In this document: in pieces, positions 1 to 9,590 of the stretch
Layout of the letters: every line of letters begins with the position of its first letter
Numbering within the stretch: position 1 is the first letter of the stretch
NCBI RefSeq assembly: GCF_003149455.1
Contig: NZ_QFFK01000002.1
Span: forward strand, 62,001 to 126,000
Length of the DNA stretch: 64,000 nt
DNA from: Chitinophaga deserti
Lineage (GTDB): Bacteria; Bacteroidota; Bacteroidia; Chitinophagales; Chitinophagaceae
Direction of reading: 5' to 3'
Position numbers and translations under genes: made by a program
Notes under the pieces: model-generated
What the model was told of the DNA's origin: nothing
The model's database searches: none
Seen by the model: only the letters and a program-made list of their open reading frames with translations

Positions 1-392
1 GCCTGCTGTTTGGATGGCTGGAAGTTCAGTACGTTGGTAGCCGAAAACTGCAGCAGCAGCAGGTTGGTAAACGTAGCCTGGATCATGGAATGCTCAGGCG
101 TCCAGGTATGGAGCTTCAGGGAACGCCATACACCATTATCGTCCCAGTCGCCACCGCGTGTGGGTGCAACCGCCTCGTCTGACGGCATTTCCTGCAGGGC
201 CCAGAAGTTAGACTGGTCCTGGTAGGGCAGCTGCATATCGTTATAAGCATTAATCAGCAGCGAGTTTACTTTGATCACTTTTTCAGCCTGAGACCGTTCC
301 AGTGTGGAACCCAGTTTTTCATCGAGCTTGGTACAGCCACCAAGTGCAAGGGCCGACAGGGCGAGGATGGATACTTTTTTATGTAAATGCAT
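1..392 (-). CDS. SusD/RagB-family outer membrane lipoprotein, N-terminal part
   Basis: Partial gene: the frame starts with ATG at 390-392 and stays open to the window edge, giving about 130 residues. The start encodes a lipoprotein signal peptide with lipobox LALGGC, followed by the KLDEKLGSTLE stretch typical of mature SusD N-termini. SusD proteins sit on the cell surface, cap the SusC barrel and bind the glycan or peptide substrate. The gene begins 24 bases after the stop of the SusC-like gene and is surely co-transcribed with it. The substrate cannot be told from this fragment. The start is clear because the signal peptide begins at the first ATG. Confidence 0.9.
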   Translation of the reverse strand, partial: MHLHKKVSILALSALALGGCTKLDEKLGSTLERSQAEKVIKVNSLLINAYNDMQLPYQDQSNFWALQEMPSDEAVAPTRGGDWDDNGVWRSLKLHTWTPEHSMIQATFTNLLLLQFSATNVLNFQPSKQQ

Positions 393-416
393 GATAATCT
401 GTTTTAAGGAACTGAA

Positions 417-3368
417 TTAGAAGGAAACACCAATACTCATCATAATGCTCCGGGCAGTAGGGTACGGGATGTACTCGATACCGAAGGAGTTTACACCATT
501 CACATTTTTATCCGTATTCACCTCAGGGTCGAAGCCGGTGTATTTGGTGATCACGAAAAGGTTTTGTCCTGTGAGGGAAAGACTCAGGTTCCTGAAGTTC
601 TTACCCACATCCCCGAAGGAATAGCTGATGGTAGCATTCGTCAGTTTCAGGAAGTTGCCGCTTTCGAGATAGCGGGTAGAAGTAGCGATGGGGTTGGAAG
701 TGCTTTCGTTATTACCCATCAGCTCTTTGGCAATGTTGCGCGAAGAAAGGTTGTTGACAGTGAGTACGGTGTTGGCGGTGTTGTTATAGATCTTATGACC
801 AAATGCTCCATTAAAGTTCACCCCGAAATACCATTTCTTAATGCTGAGATCGGTAGTGATGCCAAGGAGGGTACGTGGGTTGGGATCGCCGCTGTAAAAC
901 ATTTTTGTATCACCGCCTTCATATTCGCTGATACCGTCTTTATTCAGCCCGTTCCATTTCCGGATGTAAAACACGTTAAGCGGATAGCCATTGGCAAAGC
1001 GCTGCACGGTAGCTCCGGAAACACCCTGACCACTGATGGCACCTGTCAGCACATCCGGACCTTCATAATTCTGCAGTTCGTTTTTCATGAATGCTGCATT
1101 CACACCCAGGTTCCATAACACATCTTTACCGCGCACGATTTCTCCGCGCAATGCCAGCTCCACACCTTTGTTAAGGATCTCACCGGGCATATTACGCCAT
1201 ACATTGGCTGCAGGGCCGGGGCCGGTGGCGATGAAGTTGAACAACAGATCAGAAGTCTTTTTATGGAAGTAATCCACGCTGCCGGAAACACGGCCGCTGA
1301 GAATGGAGAAGTCTACACCGGCATTCAGCTGAGCGGATTTTTCCCATTTAAGATCAGGGTTAGCTGCGTTGATCTGGCGCGAGCCTCCACCACCTGTGAG
1401 CATAAACTGCTCCTGTGCAGCCCCTGCAGGGAATTCCTGGTTACCCGTGATACCCCAGCCCGCGCGGATGGCCAGCTGCTGTATAAACGAATTGCCTTTC
1501 AGGAAATCTTCTTCAGAAAGGTTCCACTTGGCGGCGAAAGAAGGGAAGTAGCCATAACGGTTGTTCTCCCCGAATTTATTAGAGCCGTCTGCACGAATAG
1601 TTGCTGTCAGCAGGTATTTATCGTGCAGGTTAGCGGTAACGCGGCCAAAAATGGATTGCAGTTCAGATTTAGGCTGTACGTTGGCAGAAATGAAAGTATT
1701 GCTCTGCAAGGGATCCTGCAGAATGCTTGTGTAAGGCAGCGCATCGGTACTGAAACCTCTTGCGCCAATATCGGTGGTCTTGTACTGGAAATCCTGGTAT
1801 TCGTACCCTACCACTGCTCCCAGGTGGAAGGCCTCCGTAATCTGCTTATTGTAGTTGAGGGTATGGGAAAACAGTTTGGTGATCAGTTCCGCATTGCCAT
1901 AATAAGCCTGTCCGAGGTCTTTCACACCATTAATATTGATCCACGATTGAATCTGTGTACGGCGGATACCTGTTTGGCGGTTGATCGAGAACAGGAAGCG
2001 GTACTCCAGGTCGTCGGTGATTTTGAAATAGGGGGAGATGTTACCGAGGAGGTAATTAACATCAGCTTTATCATCCCAGGCTTCAGACATGCCCAGCGGG
2101 TTAACGGCGCCATTATTTCCGAGGATGGTGAGCCTGCCATCGGGCTGGCGAAGGTTGAGGGTGGGGTTCCACTGGAGGGCCTGGCCGATGAGGGAGCCGG
2201 TAAAGCCGGCGTTATTTGAGATGGGGGCCATGGTTTCCACGGTTTGCGCTGCCATAAGGGCGAAATCGAGACCGAGGCGGCGGCTCTCCAGGAACTTGAA
2301 CTGTCCGGTAAGGTTACCCGTGTATTTCTTCAGCCCGGATTTCAGGACGATCCCGTCCTGGTTCATGAGACCGAATGCTGCGCGGTAACGTGCATTTTCC
2401 GAGCCACCGCTGATACCCACATTAAAGTTATGGGTGATGCCGGTGCGGAGGATGGAATTGAGGCCGTTAGCGGAGCCGCCTTCGTCGCCACTGGGGAAAT
2501 TATAGTTTTTGATGGTTTGCCTGAACTCATCAGGCCCCAGTACTTTGAGTTTTTTCATGGCAGAGCTGGCGCCGATGGAATAATTGACATCCAACTTTGC
2601 GGGACCTTCCTGCCCTTTTTTGGTGGTGATGATGATAACACCGTTGGAGCCACGGGAGCCATATATGGCAGTGGCGGAAGCGTCTTTCAGCACATCCATG
2701 GAGGCAATATCGAAGGAGTTTACGAAGTTGAGGGGGTTGGCGCTGGGTGTTTGACCGATGCCGTTGGCATTGATCTCGGGGCGCGCCACCCTGCCGTCGA
2801 GCGGTACCCCGTCTATCACATACAGGGGTTGGTTGCCCGACCTAACGGACGATACCCCGCGGATGCGGACGGTGGCTGCGGCACCGGGGGCACCGCTGTT
2901 ATTAACGATCATGAGGCCTGCTACCTTGCCCTGAATGAGCTGGTCGGGGGCAGCCACAATACCTTTATTGAAGTCTTTGGCTTTCAGGGAGGTAACTGCG
3001 CCGGTGAGGTCTTTCTTCCGGGTGGTGCCATAACCTACCACTACCACGTCTGTAAGGGTGGAGCTTTCCAGTTTAAGGGCAACGGTAACCTCTGATGAGT
3101 TTGTGATATCTACTTCCCGGGGGGCGTAGCCGATGAAAGAAACAATAAGGGTTTTGGATTGAGCGGGTACATTCAGCTTAAAAGCGCCTGTAGGGTCCGA
3201 AACCGTACCGATGTTAGTGCCTTTGGCCTGAACGCTGGCGCCGGGGATACCCTCGCCTTTTTCATCGGTAATCTTGCCGGAAACTGGTTTTGTCTGGGCT
3301 AATGCTACCTGGGATAGAAACAGGAGCGGACAAATCAGTAGCGCGCTGAGTAGTCGCATTTTGATCAT
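417..3368 (-). CDS. SusC/RagA-family TonB-linked outer membrane receptor
   Basis: About 983 residues from the chosen start. The signal peptide (MRLLSALLICPLLF...ALAQ) is followed by a carboxypeptidase-regulatory-like beta domain (about residues 25-105, VSGKITDEKGEGIPGASV). Next come a TonB-box-like VVVVGYGTTRKKDLTGAV, the plug domain (VRIRGVSSVRSGNQPLYVIDGVP) and a long 22-strand-type barrel ending in a C-terminal F. SusC proteins import oligomers across the outer membrane with SusD and TonB energy. The frame extends upstream to 3431, but that part is not signal-like. I chose ATG 3366-3368; ATG 3357-3359 is the alternative. The substrate is unknown and no glycoside hydrolase lies next to the pair. 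Confidence 0.95.
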   Translation of the reverse strand: MIKMRLLSALLICPLLFLSQVALAQTKPVSGKITDEKGEGIPGASVQAKGTNIGTVSDPTGAFKLNVPAQSKTLIVSFIGYAPREVDITNSSEVTVALKLESSTLTDVVVVGYGTTRKKDLTGAVTSLKAKDFNKGIVAAPDQLIQGKVAGLMIVNNSGAPGAAATVRIRGVSSVRSGNQPLYVIDGVPLDGRVARPEINANGIGQTPSANPLNFVNSFDIASMDVLKDASATAIYGSRGSNGVIIITTKKGQEGPAKLDVNYSIGASSAMKKLKVLGPDEFRQTIKNYNFPSGDEGGSANGLNSILRTGITHNFNVGISGGSENARYRAAFGLMNQDGIVLKSGLKKYTGNLTGQFKFLESRRLGLDFALMAAQTVETMAPISNNAGFTGSLIGQALQWNPTLNLRQPDGRLTILGNNGAVNPLGMSEAWDDKADVNYLLGNISPYFKITDDLEYRFLFSINRQTGIRRTQIQSWININGVKDLGQAYYGNAELITKLFSHTLNYNKQITEAFHLGAVVGYEYQDFQYKTTDIGARGFSTDALPYTSILQDPLQSNTFISANVQPKSELQSIFGRVTANLHDKYLLTATIRADGSNKFGENNRYGYFPSFAAKWNLSEEDFLKGNSFIQQLAIRAGWGITGNQEFPAGAAQEQFMLTGGGGSRQINAANPDLKWEKSAQLNAGVDFSILSGRVSGSVDYFHKKTSDLLFNFIATGPGPAANVWRNMPGEILNKGVELALRGEIVRGKDVLWNLGVNAAFMKNELQNYEGPDVLTGAISGQGVSGATVQRFANGYPLNVFYIRKWNGLNKDGISEYEGGDTKMFYSGDPNPRTLLGITTDLSIKKWYFGVNFNGAFGHKIYNNTANTVLTVNNLSSRNIAKELMGNNESTSNPIATSTRYLESGNFLKLTNATISYSFGDVGKNFRNLSLSLTGQNLFVITKYTGFDPEVNTDKNVNGVNSFGIEYIPYPTARSIMMSIGVSF

Positions 3369-3591
3369 AACGTAGTGTTTAAGAATTACTGAGATGGTTT
3401 TTTCGCAGAAAGGACGAAACGTGAAATCCAATTTTGGTTGAACGATTCAAAGTAAGGGGGTTCGCAAATCGTGGCAAACTATTATCATCCCGATATAGAT
3501 ATTATTGCCGGATTATAGGGTTTTCTGAAATTTAAATGGCTGATTTACAAATAGATGATAATGAATATAAATATTCTTAATATAAATGGTT

Positions 3592-5184
3592 TCAGATCTT
3601 AATTTCCATGATCCGGTCTTCAAACTCCTCATTGGGGACGATGGATTTGTTCCGGATACGGGTTTTATAGGCGTAAATGGTGTTCACTGAATATTCGAGG
3701 ATACGGGCGATTTTTTCGTTTTCGGAAATACCGATCCGGATGAGGGCATAGATGCGGAGGTCGGTATTCAGGAGTTCGTTTTCCTTTAACCGGATCTGGT
3801 CATCTTCCCGGAAAAAGGAGTTGAATTCGGAAACGAAGTTGGGGAAGATGCGGAGGAAGATGCGGTCGAAGTTGTGGAAGAGCTCTTCTCTTTCCTGTTT
3901 GATATTGATATTATTGACGATATACCGGATATCCCCATGCTTATGGTCGGCCAGCTTCGTTTCGACCTGGTGCTTCAGCTTCTCAATTTTTTCGATGTAG
4001 GCGGAGGCGATGTGGAAGCAATAGCCGATGTATTCTTCCTTGATCCGGTTGGATTCGAGGAGTTTATCGTTTATTTCCTGCTGGCGGCGGTGGGCAACGG
4101 TAATAATTTCCTTGGCGGCCTTCAGGCGGCTGATTTGTTTGAAGATGATGAAGGCGAGCAGGATGAGGGCGAGTACGAGGAAGGTGGCGATGGCGGAGTA
4201 AACCACCAGGCGGTTTTTCTCATTCTCAATGGCGTTATACCTTTCCCCTTCGATCATGGGGAGGATGGCGCTTACCTGTACCTTGCGCTGGCGGGCACCA
4301 TAAAAAGTGGCGTCCTGCACAGCCCGTTCTATATATCGGGAAGCGTTTTTGATATCACCCGTCTGGAACAACAGTGAAGCCAGGTTAAAGGCGGCCGTGG
4401 TTTCTTTAATAGAACCACGGGTATCTGCCATGGCCGACTGGGCAAACATGACTACGGCTGAGTCATATTGTTTTCTGCTAACATATATGGAACCCACATT
4501 TGCCTTGATCATAGCCTGCTGGTGCCAGGATAGGTTGGGCAGGGCCATGGTACGGCGTAAATAGTGGAGGGCAGAGTCTGGCCGGTTTTCCTTGAAATAC
4601 TTATATCCCAGGCAGGAAAGGCGCTCGAAATGGTTTTCGGGGTAGCATGCCGCTGCGGAATCCGTATAAAGTCCGGCGAGGCGGAGGTATTTCGGGGAGT
4701 AATACCAGTCATTCACATAATCGGCAAGGTCATAATAATATCGGCGGATGAGTACGTAGTATTCCGCGCGTAAGGAATCGGAGAGGCCGGCAGCACTGAT
4801 TGAGTCGAGTACAGTTGCCGTTTCACGGAACATGCCGGATGAAAGGAGGATAAAACCCAGTTTTATATCAGCATAAGCGGAACGCTGCGGGTCGTTCATA
4901 CCCGCAGCAATTTTCTTCAGCTGAAGGGCATAGGAAAAAGCGGTATCGTAATTAAAAGACTTGTATTCGTTATAGAGCCGGATGCATATTTCGAACTGAT
5001 TTACGGCATCGGGAGCGGCCGCAAGTTGCTGCTTGAGCGACTGCAGAAGGGCATATTTCTGATTATCGAAATCATGGGACAGTCGGATGGTTTCGTCCAG
5101 TTGCCTAAGAATATTCTCTTTGCCGGATTGGGCCGTGGCAGCGGCGTACCGGAAAATTAAAATGCTGAACAGGATCCACTTCAT
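3592..5184 (-). CDS. TPR-containing transcriptional regulator with DUF6377-type C-terminus
   Basis: 530 residues. A signal-like N-terminus ([12 protein letters not shown]) is followed by an all-helical TPR-like region (about 25-310, with repeats such as [14 protein letters not shown] and [15 protein letters not shown]). One transmembrane helix lies near 330-350 ([19 protein letters not shown]). A coiled coil follows, then a C-terminal LuxR-like helix-turn-helix ([28 protein letters not shown]). This is the architecture of the DUF6377 family found beside SusC/SusD pairs in Bacteroidota: a membrane-spanning sensor with a cytoplasmic DNA-binding tail. It lies just upstream of susC on the same strand, so it is the likely regulator of that pair. 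The family name is from memory of similar proteins. Confidence 0.8.
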   Translation of the reverse strand: MKWILFSILIFRYAAATAQSGKENILRQLDETIRLSHDFDNQKYALLQSLKQQLAAAPDAVNQFEICIRLYNEYKSFNYDTAFSYALQLKKIAAGMNDPQRSAYADIKLGFILLSSGMFRETATVLDSISAAGLSDSLRAEYYVLIRRYYYDLADYVNDWYYSPKYLRLAGLYTDSAAACYPENHFERLSCLGYKYFKENRPDSALHYLRRTMALPNLSWHQQAMIKANVGSIYVSRKQYDSAVVMFAQSAMADTRGSIKETTAAFNLASLLFQTGDIKNASRYIERAVQDATFYGARQRKVQVSAILPMIEGERYNAIENEKNRLVVYSAIATFLVLALILLAFIIFKQISRLKAAKEIITVAHRRQQEINDKLLESNRIKEEYIGYCFHIASAYIEKIEKLKHQVETKLADHKHGDIRYIVNNINIKQEREELFHNFDRIFLRIFPNFVSEFNSFFREDDQIRLKENELLNTDLRIYALIRIGISENEKIARILEYSVNTIYAYKTRIRNKSIVPNEEFEDRIMEIKI

Positions 5185-5250
5185 AATGTTGTGCTGGCTA
5201 CTATAAAGATATCAGAAATAGGGTAGTTCAGAAAAAAATTGAAAATAGAT

Positions 5251-5280
5251 TTTGCAGAAATAAAATTTTGTCTATTTTTG
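5251..5280 (+). promoter_or_regulatory. Bacteroidota-type promoter of tRNA-Asn
   Basis: TTTG at 5251-5254, an 18-base spacer, then TATTTTTG at 5273-5280, an exact match to the Bacteroidota -7 box TAnnTTTG. The predicted start of transcription is some 15 bases before the mature tRNA. Confidence 0.7.
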
Positions 5281-5302
5281 CAATCCCAATCGAGGGAAAC
5301 AC

Positions 5303-5376
5303 TCCTCCTTAGCTCAGTTGGTTAGAGCATCTGACTGTTAATCAGAGGGTCGTTGGTTCAAGTCCAACAGGGGGAG
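5303..5376 (+). tRNA. tRNA-Asn (anticodon GTT)
   Basis: A full cloverleaf can be folded by eye. The acceptor TCCTCCT (5303-5309) pairs with AGGGGGA (5369-5375) with one T-G pair, and the discriminator is G5376. The D arm starts GCTC, the anticodon stem is TCTGA/TCAGA around the loop CTGTTAA with anticodon GTT, and the T arm is GTTGG-TTCAAGT-CCAAC. The final CCA is not encoded (CA follows the G). The length is 74 bases. Confidence 0.97.
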
Positions 5377-5387
5377 CATAAAGGAAA

Positions 5388-5419
5388 GCAGTTATAACAA
5401 TCGTTGTAACTGCTTTTTT
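5388..5419 (+). terminator. Rho-independent terminator after tRNA-Asn
   Basis: GCAGTTATAAC (5388-5398) pairs with GTTGTAACTGC (5403-5413), giving an 11-bp stem with one wobble and a 4-base loop. Six T follow at 5414-5419. Confidence 0.88.
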
Positions 5420-5617
5420 CATTATACCCTTTTGGCAGCATATCCGGATCAGATAAAATAACTTACATAACCGCGCCGGTTGACCTCCACATGATCCGCA
5501 TGGTTGTAATTACATTTCGAAAGTACACACACCTCGTTATTCCAAAAAAGCAAAGGGGCCAAAAGTTCCGATTTGGGTTGTTTTGGGTCATTTGTTCCGT
5601 TTTGAAAAAGGTGCTGA

Positions 5618-5760
5618 GTGCATGAAAAGTGCTTGTTGAGTGCATGAAAAGCGCATGATGAGTGCTTGTTAAGTGCTTGTTGAGTGCTTCTCCAGCCGTC
5701 AAAAACCCTTTCTAACTACCTTGTCCTTAACTTGTCCTTAGCTTCATACTAACTTGTAAC
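5618..5760. repeat. Phase-locked 11-base repeat array
   Basis: Within the gene-free stretch 5420-5897. Seven consecutive 11-base units (5618-5694) follow GTGC-W-TG-NNRA: GTGCATGAAAA, GTGCTTGTTGA, GTGCATGAAAA, GCGCATGATGA, GTGCTTGTTAA, GTGCTTGTTGA, GTGCTTCTCCA. Two diverged units follow, then a second motif in the same register (TACCTTGTCCT, TAACTTGTCCT, TAGCTTCATAC, TAACTTGTAAC). The whole stretch is 13 units of 11. A 79-codon reverse frame crosses it but looks spurious. The rest of 5420-5897 shows nothing else I can support. Confidence 0.85.
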
Positions 5761-5897
5761 TGCATTAATACGGTTTCTATGAAAAATCCCCCGGATATAT
5801 TACCATGGCCCTCCATTTCCGAATGGATGACTACCGGCAGGCAGGCTTTTCAATGAAGTATTTTAAACCTACCTTTATCGATCAATAACCGGTAACG

Positions 5898-6998
5898 ATG
5901 AAAGTCTATTTTGATCATCAGATTTTTTCGCTTCAACGCTACGGAGGAATTTCAAGATACTTTGCCAACATTTACAATTCCCTGCAGGATAATGGTCATA
6001 CCGGCTGTAAGCTCACGGTGCTTTACAGCAGAAATCAGTATATACAGAATGTAAAGTTTCCGTTACCCGCCTTTCTTGGCGAAAGGTTATTAAGAAAACA
6101 GCGCAAGCTGGAGAAGTGGAACAGAAAATACTCCGGCTACCTGATTGGTAAGAATGATTTTGATGTACTCCACCCTACTTATTACCATCCTTACTTTTTA
6201 ACGGAGCTGAAAAAGCCCTTCGTTATTACGGTCCATGACATGATCCATGAGCTGTTCCCGGAATACTTTTCCCCTCATGAACAATACGTGCCCTTTAAGC
6301 GGGCAACAATCACGAAAGCCGATCACATTATAGCCATCTCCGAATCCACTAAGAACGATCTTCAGAAAGTCTTTAACATTCCTGATCATAAGATTTCGGT
6401 GATCCATCATGGATACCAGTCAACCGCTCCGGCATTAATGTCTGAAACAGACCATGCATACAAGCCTCCTTTCAAAGACTACCTTCTGTTTGTGGGCGAC
6501 CGATCCGGTTATAAAAACTTTAACCGGTTTGTTCTGGCAGTTCAGCCATTAATGAACCGTTACGATATCCGGCTCATTTGTACCGGAGGCGGGGAGTTCG
6601 GTCCGGCAGAAAGAGAAATACTGATCAGAGCAGGTATTGAAGATAAGGTTATGCAGATTTCCGCTACAGATGCGCAATTGAATACCCTGTATCAGCAGGC
6701 TATGGCATTTGTTTATCCATCACTTTATGAAGGGTTCGGATTACCCATCCTTGAAGCATTCAATAACCAATGCCCCGTTATCACAAGTAACACCAGCTGT
6801 TTTAAAGAAGTGGCCGGTAATGCCGCCGCATATTTCGATCCCTACCAGCCCGAAGATATGACCCGCGTTATAGACGCGGTTATCAACAGCAAAGAAACTT
6901 CCGGTCTTCTGAAAGCCGAAGGCACACGGCAACTTACACGTTTTCCCATGGACCTGTGCATGCAGCGTACGCTGGATGTTTACCGGCACCTCGTGTAA
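5898..6998 (+). CDS. Glycosyltransferase, GT4 family (GT-B fold)
   Basis: 366 residues, a usual GT4 length. The N-terminal acceptor half starts MKVYFDHQIFSLQRYGGISRY, with the glycine-rich loop that begins GT-B enzymes. The C-terminal donor half has the hallmark YEGFGLPILEAF (the E-x7-E nucleotide-sugar motif) followed by CPVITSNTSCFKEVAGNAAAYFDP. It transfers a sugar from a nucleotide donor to a glycan or lipid acceptor in the cytoplasm, but neither can be inferred. It stands alone, with no other polysaccharide gene within 20 kb on its strand, so it may act on a cell-surface glycan made elsewhere. Confidence 0.88.
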   Translation: MKVYFDHQIFSLQRYGGISRYFANIYNSLQDNGHTGCKLTVLYSRNQYIQNVKFPLPAFLGERLLRKQRKLEKWNRKYSGYLIGKNDFDVLHPTYYHPYFLTELKKPFVITVHDMIHELFPEYFSPHEQYVPFKRATITKADHIIAISESTKNDLQKVFNIPDHKISVIHHGYQSTAPALMSETDHAYKPPFKDYLLFVGDRSGYKNFNRFVLAVQPLMNRYDIRLICTGGGEFGPAEREILIRAGIEDKVMQISATDAQLNTLYQQAMAFVYPSLYEGFGLPILEAFNNQCPVITSNTSCFKEVAGNAAAYFDPYQPEDMTRVIDAVINSKETSGLLKAEGTRQLTRFPMDLCMQRTLDVYRHLV

Positions 6999-7101
6999 AA
7001 CGCCCCATTGGTCATCGCAAACATGTTATACATCAAATGGTTTTTATGCCCTGTGCATACTGCCGTTGTTTTGCCGCATAAACAACAAAATTTGATTTGA
7101 C

Positions 7102-7698
7102 ATGACAAGACAAAAAAACTTCCGGGTATGGATGACCGCCCTGTTTCTCATGACCTGCCAGATAGTTATGGCACAATCCGGTCCCGATCTCCGATTTGGT
7201 GTAAAAGCCGGCGGACAATTCAGCAAAGCTTCTGCCCCACAGGATATGTCGTCTAAATTTTCCGGTGGCTGGCATGCTGGTGGCATGGCGCGTCTGGAAC
7301 TGGGACGGCTTTACTTCCAGGGCGAAACCCTGCTGGAACGGCAGACCATGACCTTCAAAAGCGGTAAGGTGGAAGATATCAGGTATAAATCTTATGCGGT
7401 TGGTATCCCCGTAACAGCAGGTTACAAAGTCTGGAAAACGGACGCTGCAAGCCTGCGTATCTTTGCAGGAGGTGTTTACCGCTACAGCTTCAAAGGAAAT
7501 CAGGCAGTGCTCTCCGGTGTTCAATCCGGCCTGAAGAAATTCGATAAATCCAATATTGGCGCTACGGCAGGCATCGGGGCAGACTTTAACCGGCTTACCC
7601 TCGACCTCCGGTATGAGCAGGGGCTTTCCAAATACAGCAGCGACTTTAAAGCCCTTCCGCAGACCCTTTCCCTCAGCGTGGGCTTCTTTCTTTTTTAA
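7102..7698 (+). CDS. Small outer membrane beta-barrel protein, PorT-like
   Basis: 198 residues with a clear signal peptide (MTALFLMTCQIVMAQ). Alternating hydrophobic/polar strands follow: FGVKAGGQFS, ARLELGRLYFQGETLLE, YAVGIPVTAGYKV, IFAGGVYRYSF, ATAGIGADFNRLTLDLRYEQG, and a terminal LSLSVGFFLF ending in F. This is the 8-strand outer-membrane-barrel pattern common in Bacteroidota (PorT/OMP_b-brl_2-like). No function is known. It precedes a LytS/LytTR pair, but a hairpin separates them. A short inverted repeat, GTTGTTT/AAACAAC (7065-7071 and 7080-7086), lies just upstream. Confidence 0.8.
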   Translation: MTRQKNFRVWMTALFLMTCQIVMAQSGPDLRFGVKAGGQFSKASAPQDMSSKFSGGWHAGGMARLELGRLYFQGETLLERQTMTFKSGKVEDIRYKSYAVGIPVTAGYKVWKTDAASLRIFAGGVYRYSFKGNQAVLSGVQSGLKKFDKSNIGATAGIGADFNRLTLDLRYEQGLSKYSSDFKALPQTLSLSVGFFLF

Positions 7699-7721
7699 TA
7701 CCGCTTCTGGTCCATAATTTT

Positions 7722-7752
7722 GACAACCGCAATGCCTTCAATTGCGGTTGTC
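7722..7752 (+). terminator. Strong hairpin after the barrel gene
   Basis: GACAACCGCAAT (7722-7733) and ATTGCGGTTGTC (7741-7752) form a perfect 12-bp stem with a 7-base loop, 24 bases after the barrel stop codon. There is no T run, so it may be a terminator, an attenuator or an RNA-stability stem. It excludes the upstream in-frame TTG (7720) as a sensible start for the kinase. Confidence 0.55.
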
Positions 7753-7782
7753 TGTCGTTCATCACTATTCCATCATCACACC

Positions 7783-8835
7783 ATGATATCGCCGAAATTT
7801 CAAAAGTGGCTCTTCCTTTTATCCTTCTGGATGCTGCTGGCCATCACCGTCTGGCTCCAGATCAAACAAGACCTGCCGCTGTGGCCCTCTATCGCCATTA
7901 CCGTACTTACCATTGCAGGGTCTATCGTTTGTGCCCATATCCTGAGCGATCTTATGCTCGCCCATGCTCTCCGCCAGCGGAACCTGAAGCGCTTCTACAG
8001 CTATGCTTTCTTTATGCTACTGCTCCTGACCGTTTACCTCGGCTTCCTCAACACCCTTTACCTGCTGAAATACCGGCCCGATATGATTAATGGAGATACA
8101 AACTTCCTGTCTGTTTTCTGGGTCCGGTTTTACATCTCCATTCCCTCCTCCCTGCTCATCAATGGCACCCTCTGCGGCATGCGCTTTTACCAGGAGCACG
8201 TTCGTATCGAAAAGAAGCACGCCCAGCTCCAGCAGGCACACCTGGAAGGACAGGTGAGGTTCCTCCAGAGCCAGATCAACCCGCATGTGATGTTCAACGT
8301 GCTGAACCATATTTTTATCCTGATGAAGAAAGATGTGGAAATCGCATCCTTCCTTCTCCTGAAATTCTCCGATGTGCTGCGATACCAGTTATACGAATGC
8401 AACCGCAACCAGGTGAAGCTTTCCAGGGAGATCCAGTACCTGCAGGACCTCGTGGCGGTAGAGCAACTCCGCTGGGGGAATGAGCTGGACGTTTCCTGTA
8501 ACTGGGATATAGAAGATAACGAGTCGCCTATTGCCCCACTGCTGCTGGTTCCGTTCGTGGAAAATGCCTTTAAGCACGTTTCCCGGCTGGAAGGGCATAA
8601 GGGTTATATCAAAATCCATTGCAGTGCACAAGGCGGATTTCTCCGGTTTTATATAGAAAACCCCTACACCATGCTCAGCGGCAAAAGACAGATGAATGCA
8701 CATGGTATTGGCCTGCAAAATGTTCAGAACCGCCTTCAGCTGCAATATCCTAATGCCCACGAGCTTATAATAGACCCGTCGGACCATGTTTTTAAGGTAA
8801 CTTTGGTGCTGGATCTGGGGAAAATCATCATTTAA
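7783..8835 (+). CDS. LytS/YpdA-type sensor histidine kinase (His_kinase family)
   Basis: 350 residues from ATG 7783. The N-terminal half has four hydrophobic segments (about 9-25, 36-60, 72-92 and 112-132). The kinase core then begins with VRFLQSQINPHVMFNVLNHI, where H168 is the phospho-accepting histidine of the LytS family. The ATPase N-box PFVENAFKHV follows, and a late HGIGLQNVQNRLQLQYP G-box. It autophosphorylates and passes phosphate to the LytTR regulator that begins 14 bases downstream. The signal is unknown. The longer frame from TTG 7720 runs through a hairpin and is rejected. Confidence 0.92.
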   Translation: MISPKFQKWLFLLSFWMLLAITVWLQIKQDLPLWPSIAITVLTIAGSIVCAHILSDLMLAHALRQRNLKRFYSYAFFMLLLLTVYLGFLNTLYLLKYRPDMINGDTNFLSVFWVRFYISIPSSLLINGTLCGMRFYQEHVRIEKKHAQLQQAHLEGQVRFLQSQINPHVMFNVLNHIFILMKKDVEIASFLLLKFSDVLRYQLYECNRNQVKLSREIQYLQDLVAVEQLRWGNELDVSCNWDIEDNESPIAPLLLVPFVENAFKHVSRLEGHKGYIKIHCSAQGGFLRFYIENPYTMLSGKRQMNAHGIGLQNVQNRLQLQYPNAHELIIDPSDHVFKVTLVLDLGKIII

Positions 8836-8849
8836 CAAATTGTGCCCTG

Positions 8850-9572
8850 ATGGAAAAGATGAAGTGTTTAGTAATTGACGACGAACCCCTGGCCCGCGAC
8901 CAGATACAGGAATTTGCCCGCCAGCTCGAGTTCATGGAAGTAGCAGGCACTTATGCCTCAGCCCTGGCTGCCACTTCCCGTATTACTCAGGGCGGCATCG
9001 ATCTGCTTTTCCTCGATATTAATATGCCCTATTTATCAGGCCTCGACTTCCTTGAATCCCTCGAATCTCCACCACTCTGCATCTTTATAACCGCCCATTC
9101 AGAATATGCGCTGGAAGGCTTCCGCCTCCAAATCGTAGACTACCTGCTTAAACCTATTGCATTCCCGCGGTTCTACCAGGCTGCCAGTAAAGCCTACCAG
9201 CAATTCCAGCTGCTGGAGAAAAACAAAAACAACCTCCCTGCGGAAGATGCCATCTTATATGTAAAACTTAATGACCAGTTCGTAAAAATATCGTGGCCCG
9301 ATATCCTTTTCGTGGAAGGCATGCAGAACTATACCAAGCTGCATTTTAAAGATAAGGTACTCACCATACATCAAACGCTTGTGGCGCTGGAAGAATCGTT
9401 ACCAGCGCAACAGTTCTTCCGCATCCATAAATCCTACCTCGTTAATATTTCCCACATCGACATGATCTCCGGAGGCCGCGTGTTTGTAGGTAAGCATGAG
9501 CTGCCAATTTCCCGCGCAAAGAAGGAAGATCTCCTGAACCAGGTGGTATATAAAAAACTCATCAGCCGCTAA
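8850..9572 (+). CDS. LytTR-family response regulator
   Basis: 240 residues. The receiver domain (about 4-120) has acidic residues DDE at 10-12, phospho-acceptor D56 in LLFLDINMP, T81 in TAHS and K101 in LLKP. The C-terminal LytTR DNA-binding domain (about 140-240) contains DILFVEGMQNYTKLH and FFRIHKSYLVNISHID. It is the partner of the kinase immediately upstream. Neighbouring targets may include the barrel genes on either side, but no LytTR operator pair was identified. Confidence 0.93.
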   Translation: MEKMKCLVIDDEPLARDQIQEFARQLEFMEVAGTYASALAATSRITQGGIDLLFLDINMPYLSGLDFLESLESPPLCIFITAHSEYALEGFRLQIVDYLLKPIAFPRFYQAASKAYQQFQLLEKNKNNLPAEDAILYVKLNDQFVKISWPDILFVEGMQNYTKLHFKDKVLTIHQTLVALEESLPAQQFFRIHKSYLVNISHIDMISGGRVFVGKHELPISRAKKEDLLNQVVYKKLISR

Positions 9573-9590
9573 CCATTGTATTCTTATATT

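Noticed and set aside
5463-5702. 79-codon open frame on the minus strand
   Set aside because: It crosses the 11-base repeat array, has a composition driven by the repeats, and shows no family pattern or plausible start context.
5618-5760. CRISPR array
   Set aside because: The units are contiguous 11-mers without unique spacers, and no cas genes are in the window.
7065-7086. GTTGTTT/AAACAAC inverted repeat as a terminator for the glycosyltransferase gene
   Set aside because: The stem is short and AT-rich, without a T run. It could equally be an operator or chance.
7720-7782. Upstream TTG start for the LytS-type kinase
   Set aside because: It lies inside a perfect 12-bp hairpin, and the extension is not membrane- or signal-like. 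ATG 7783 fits.
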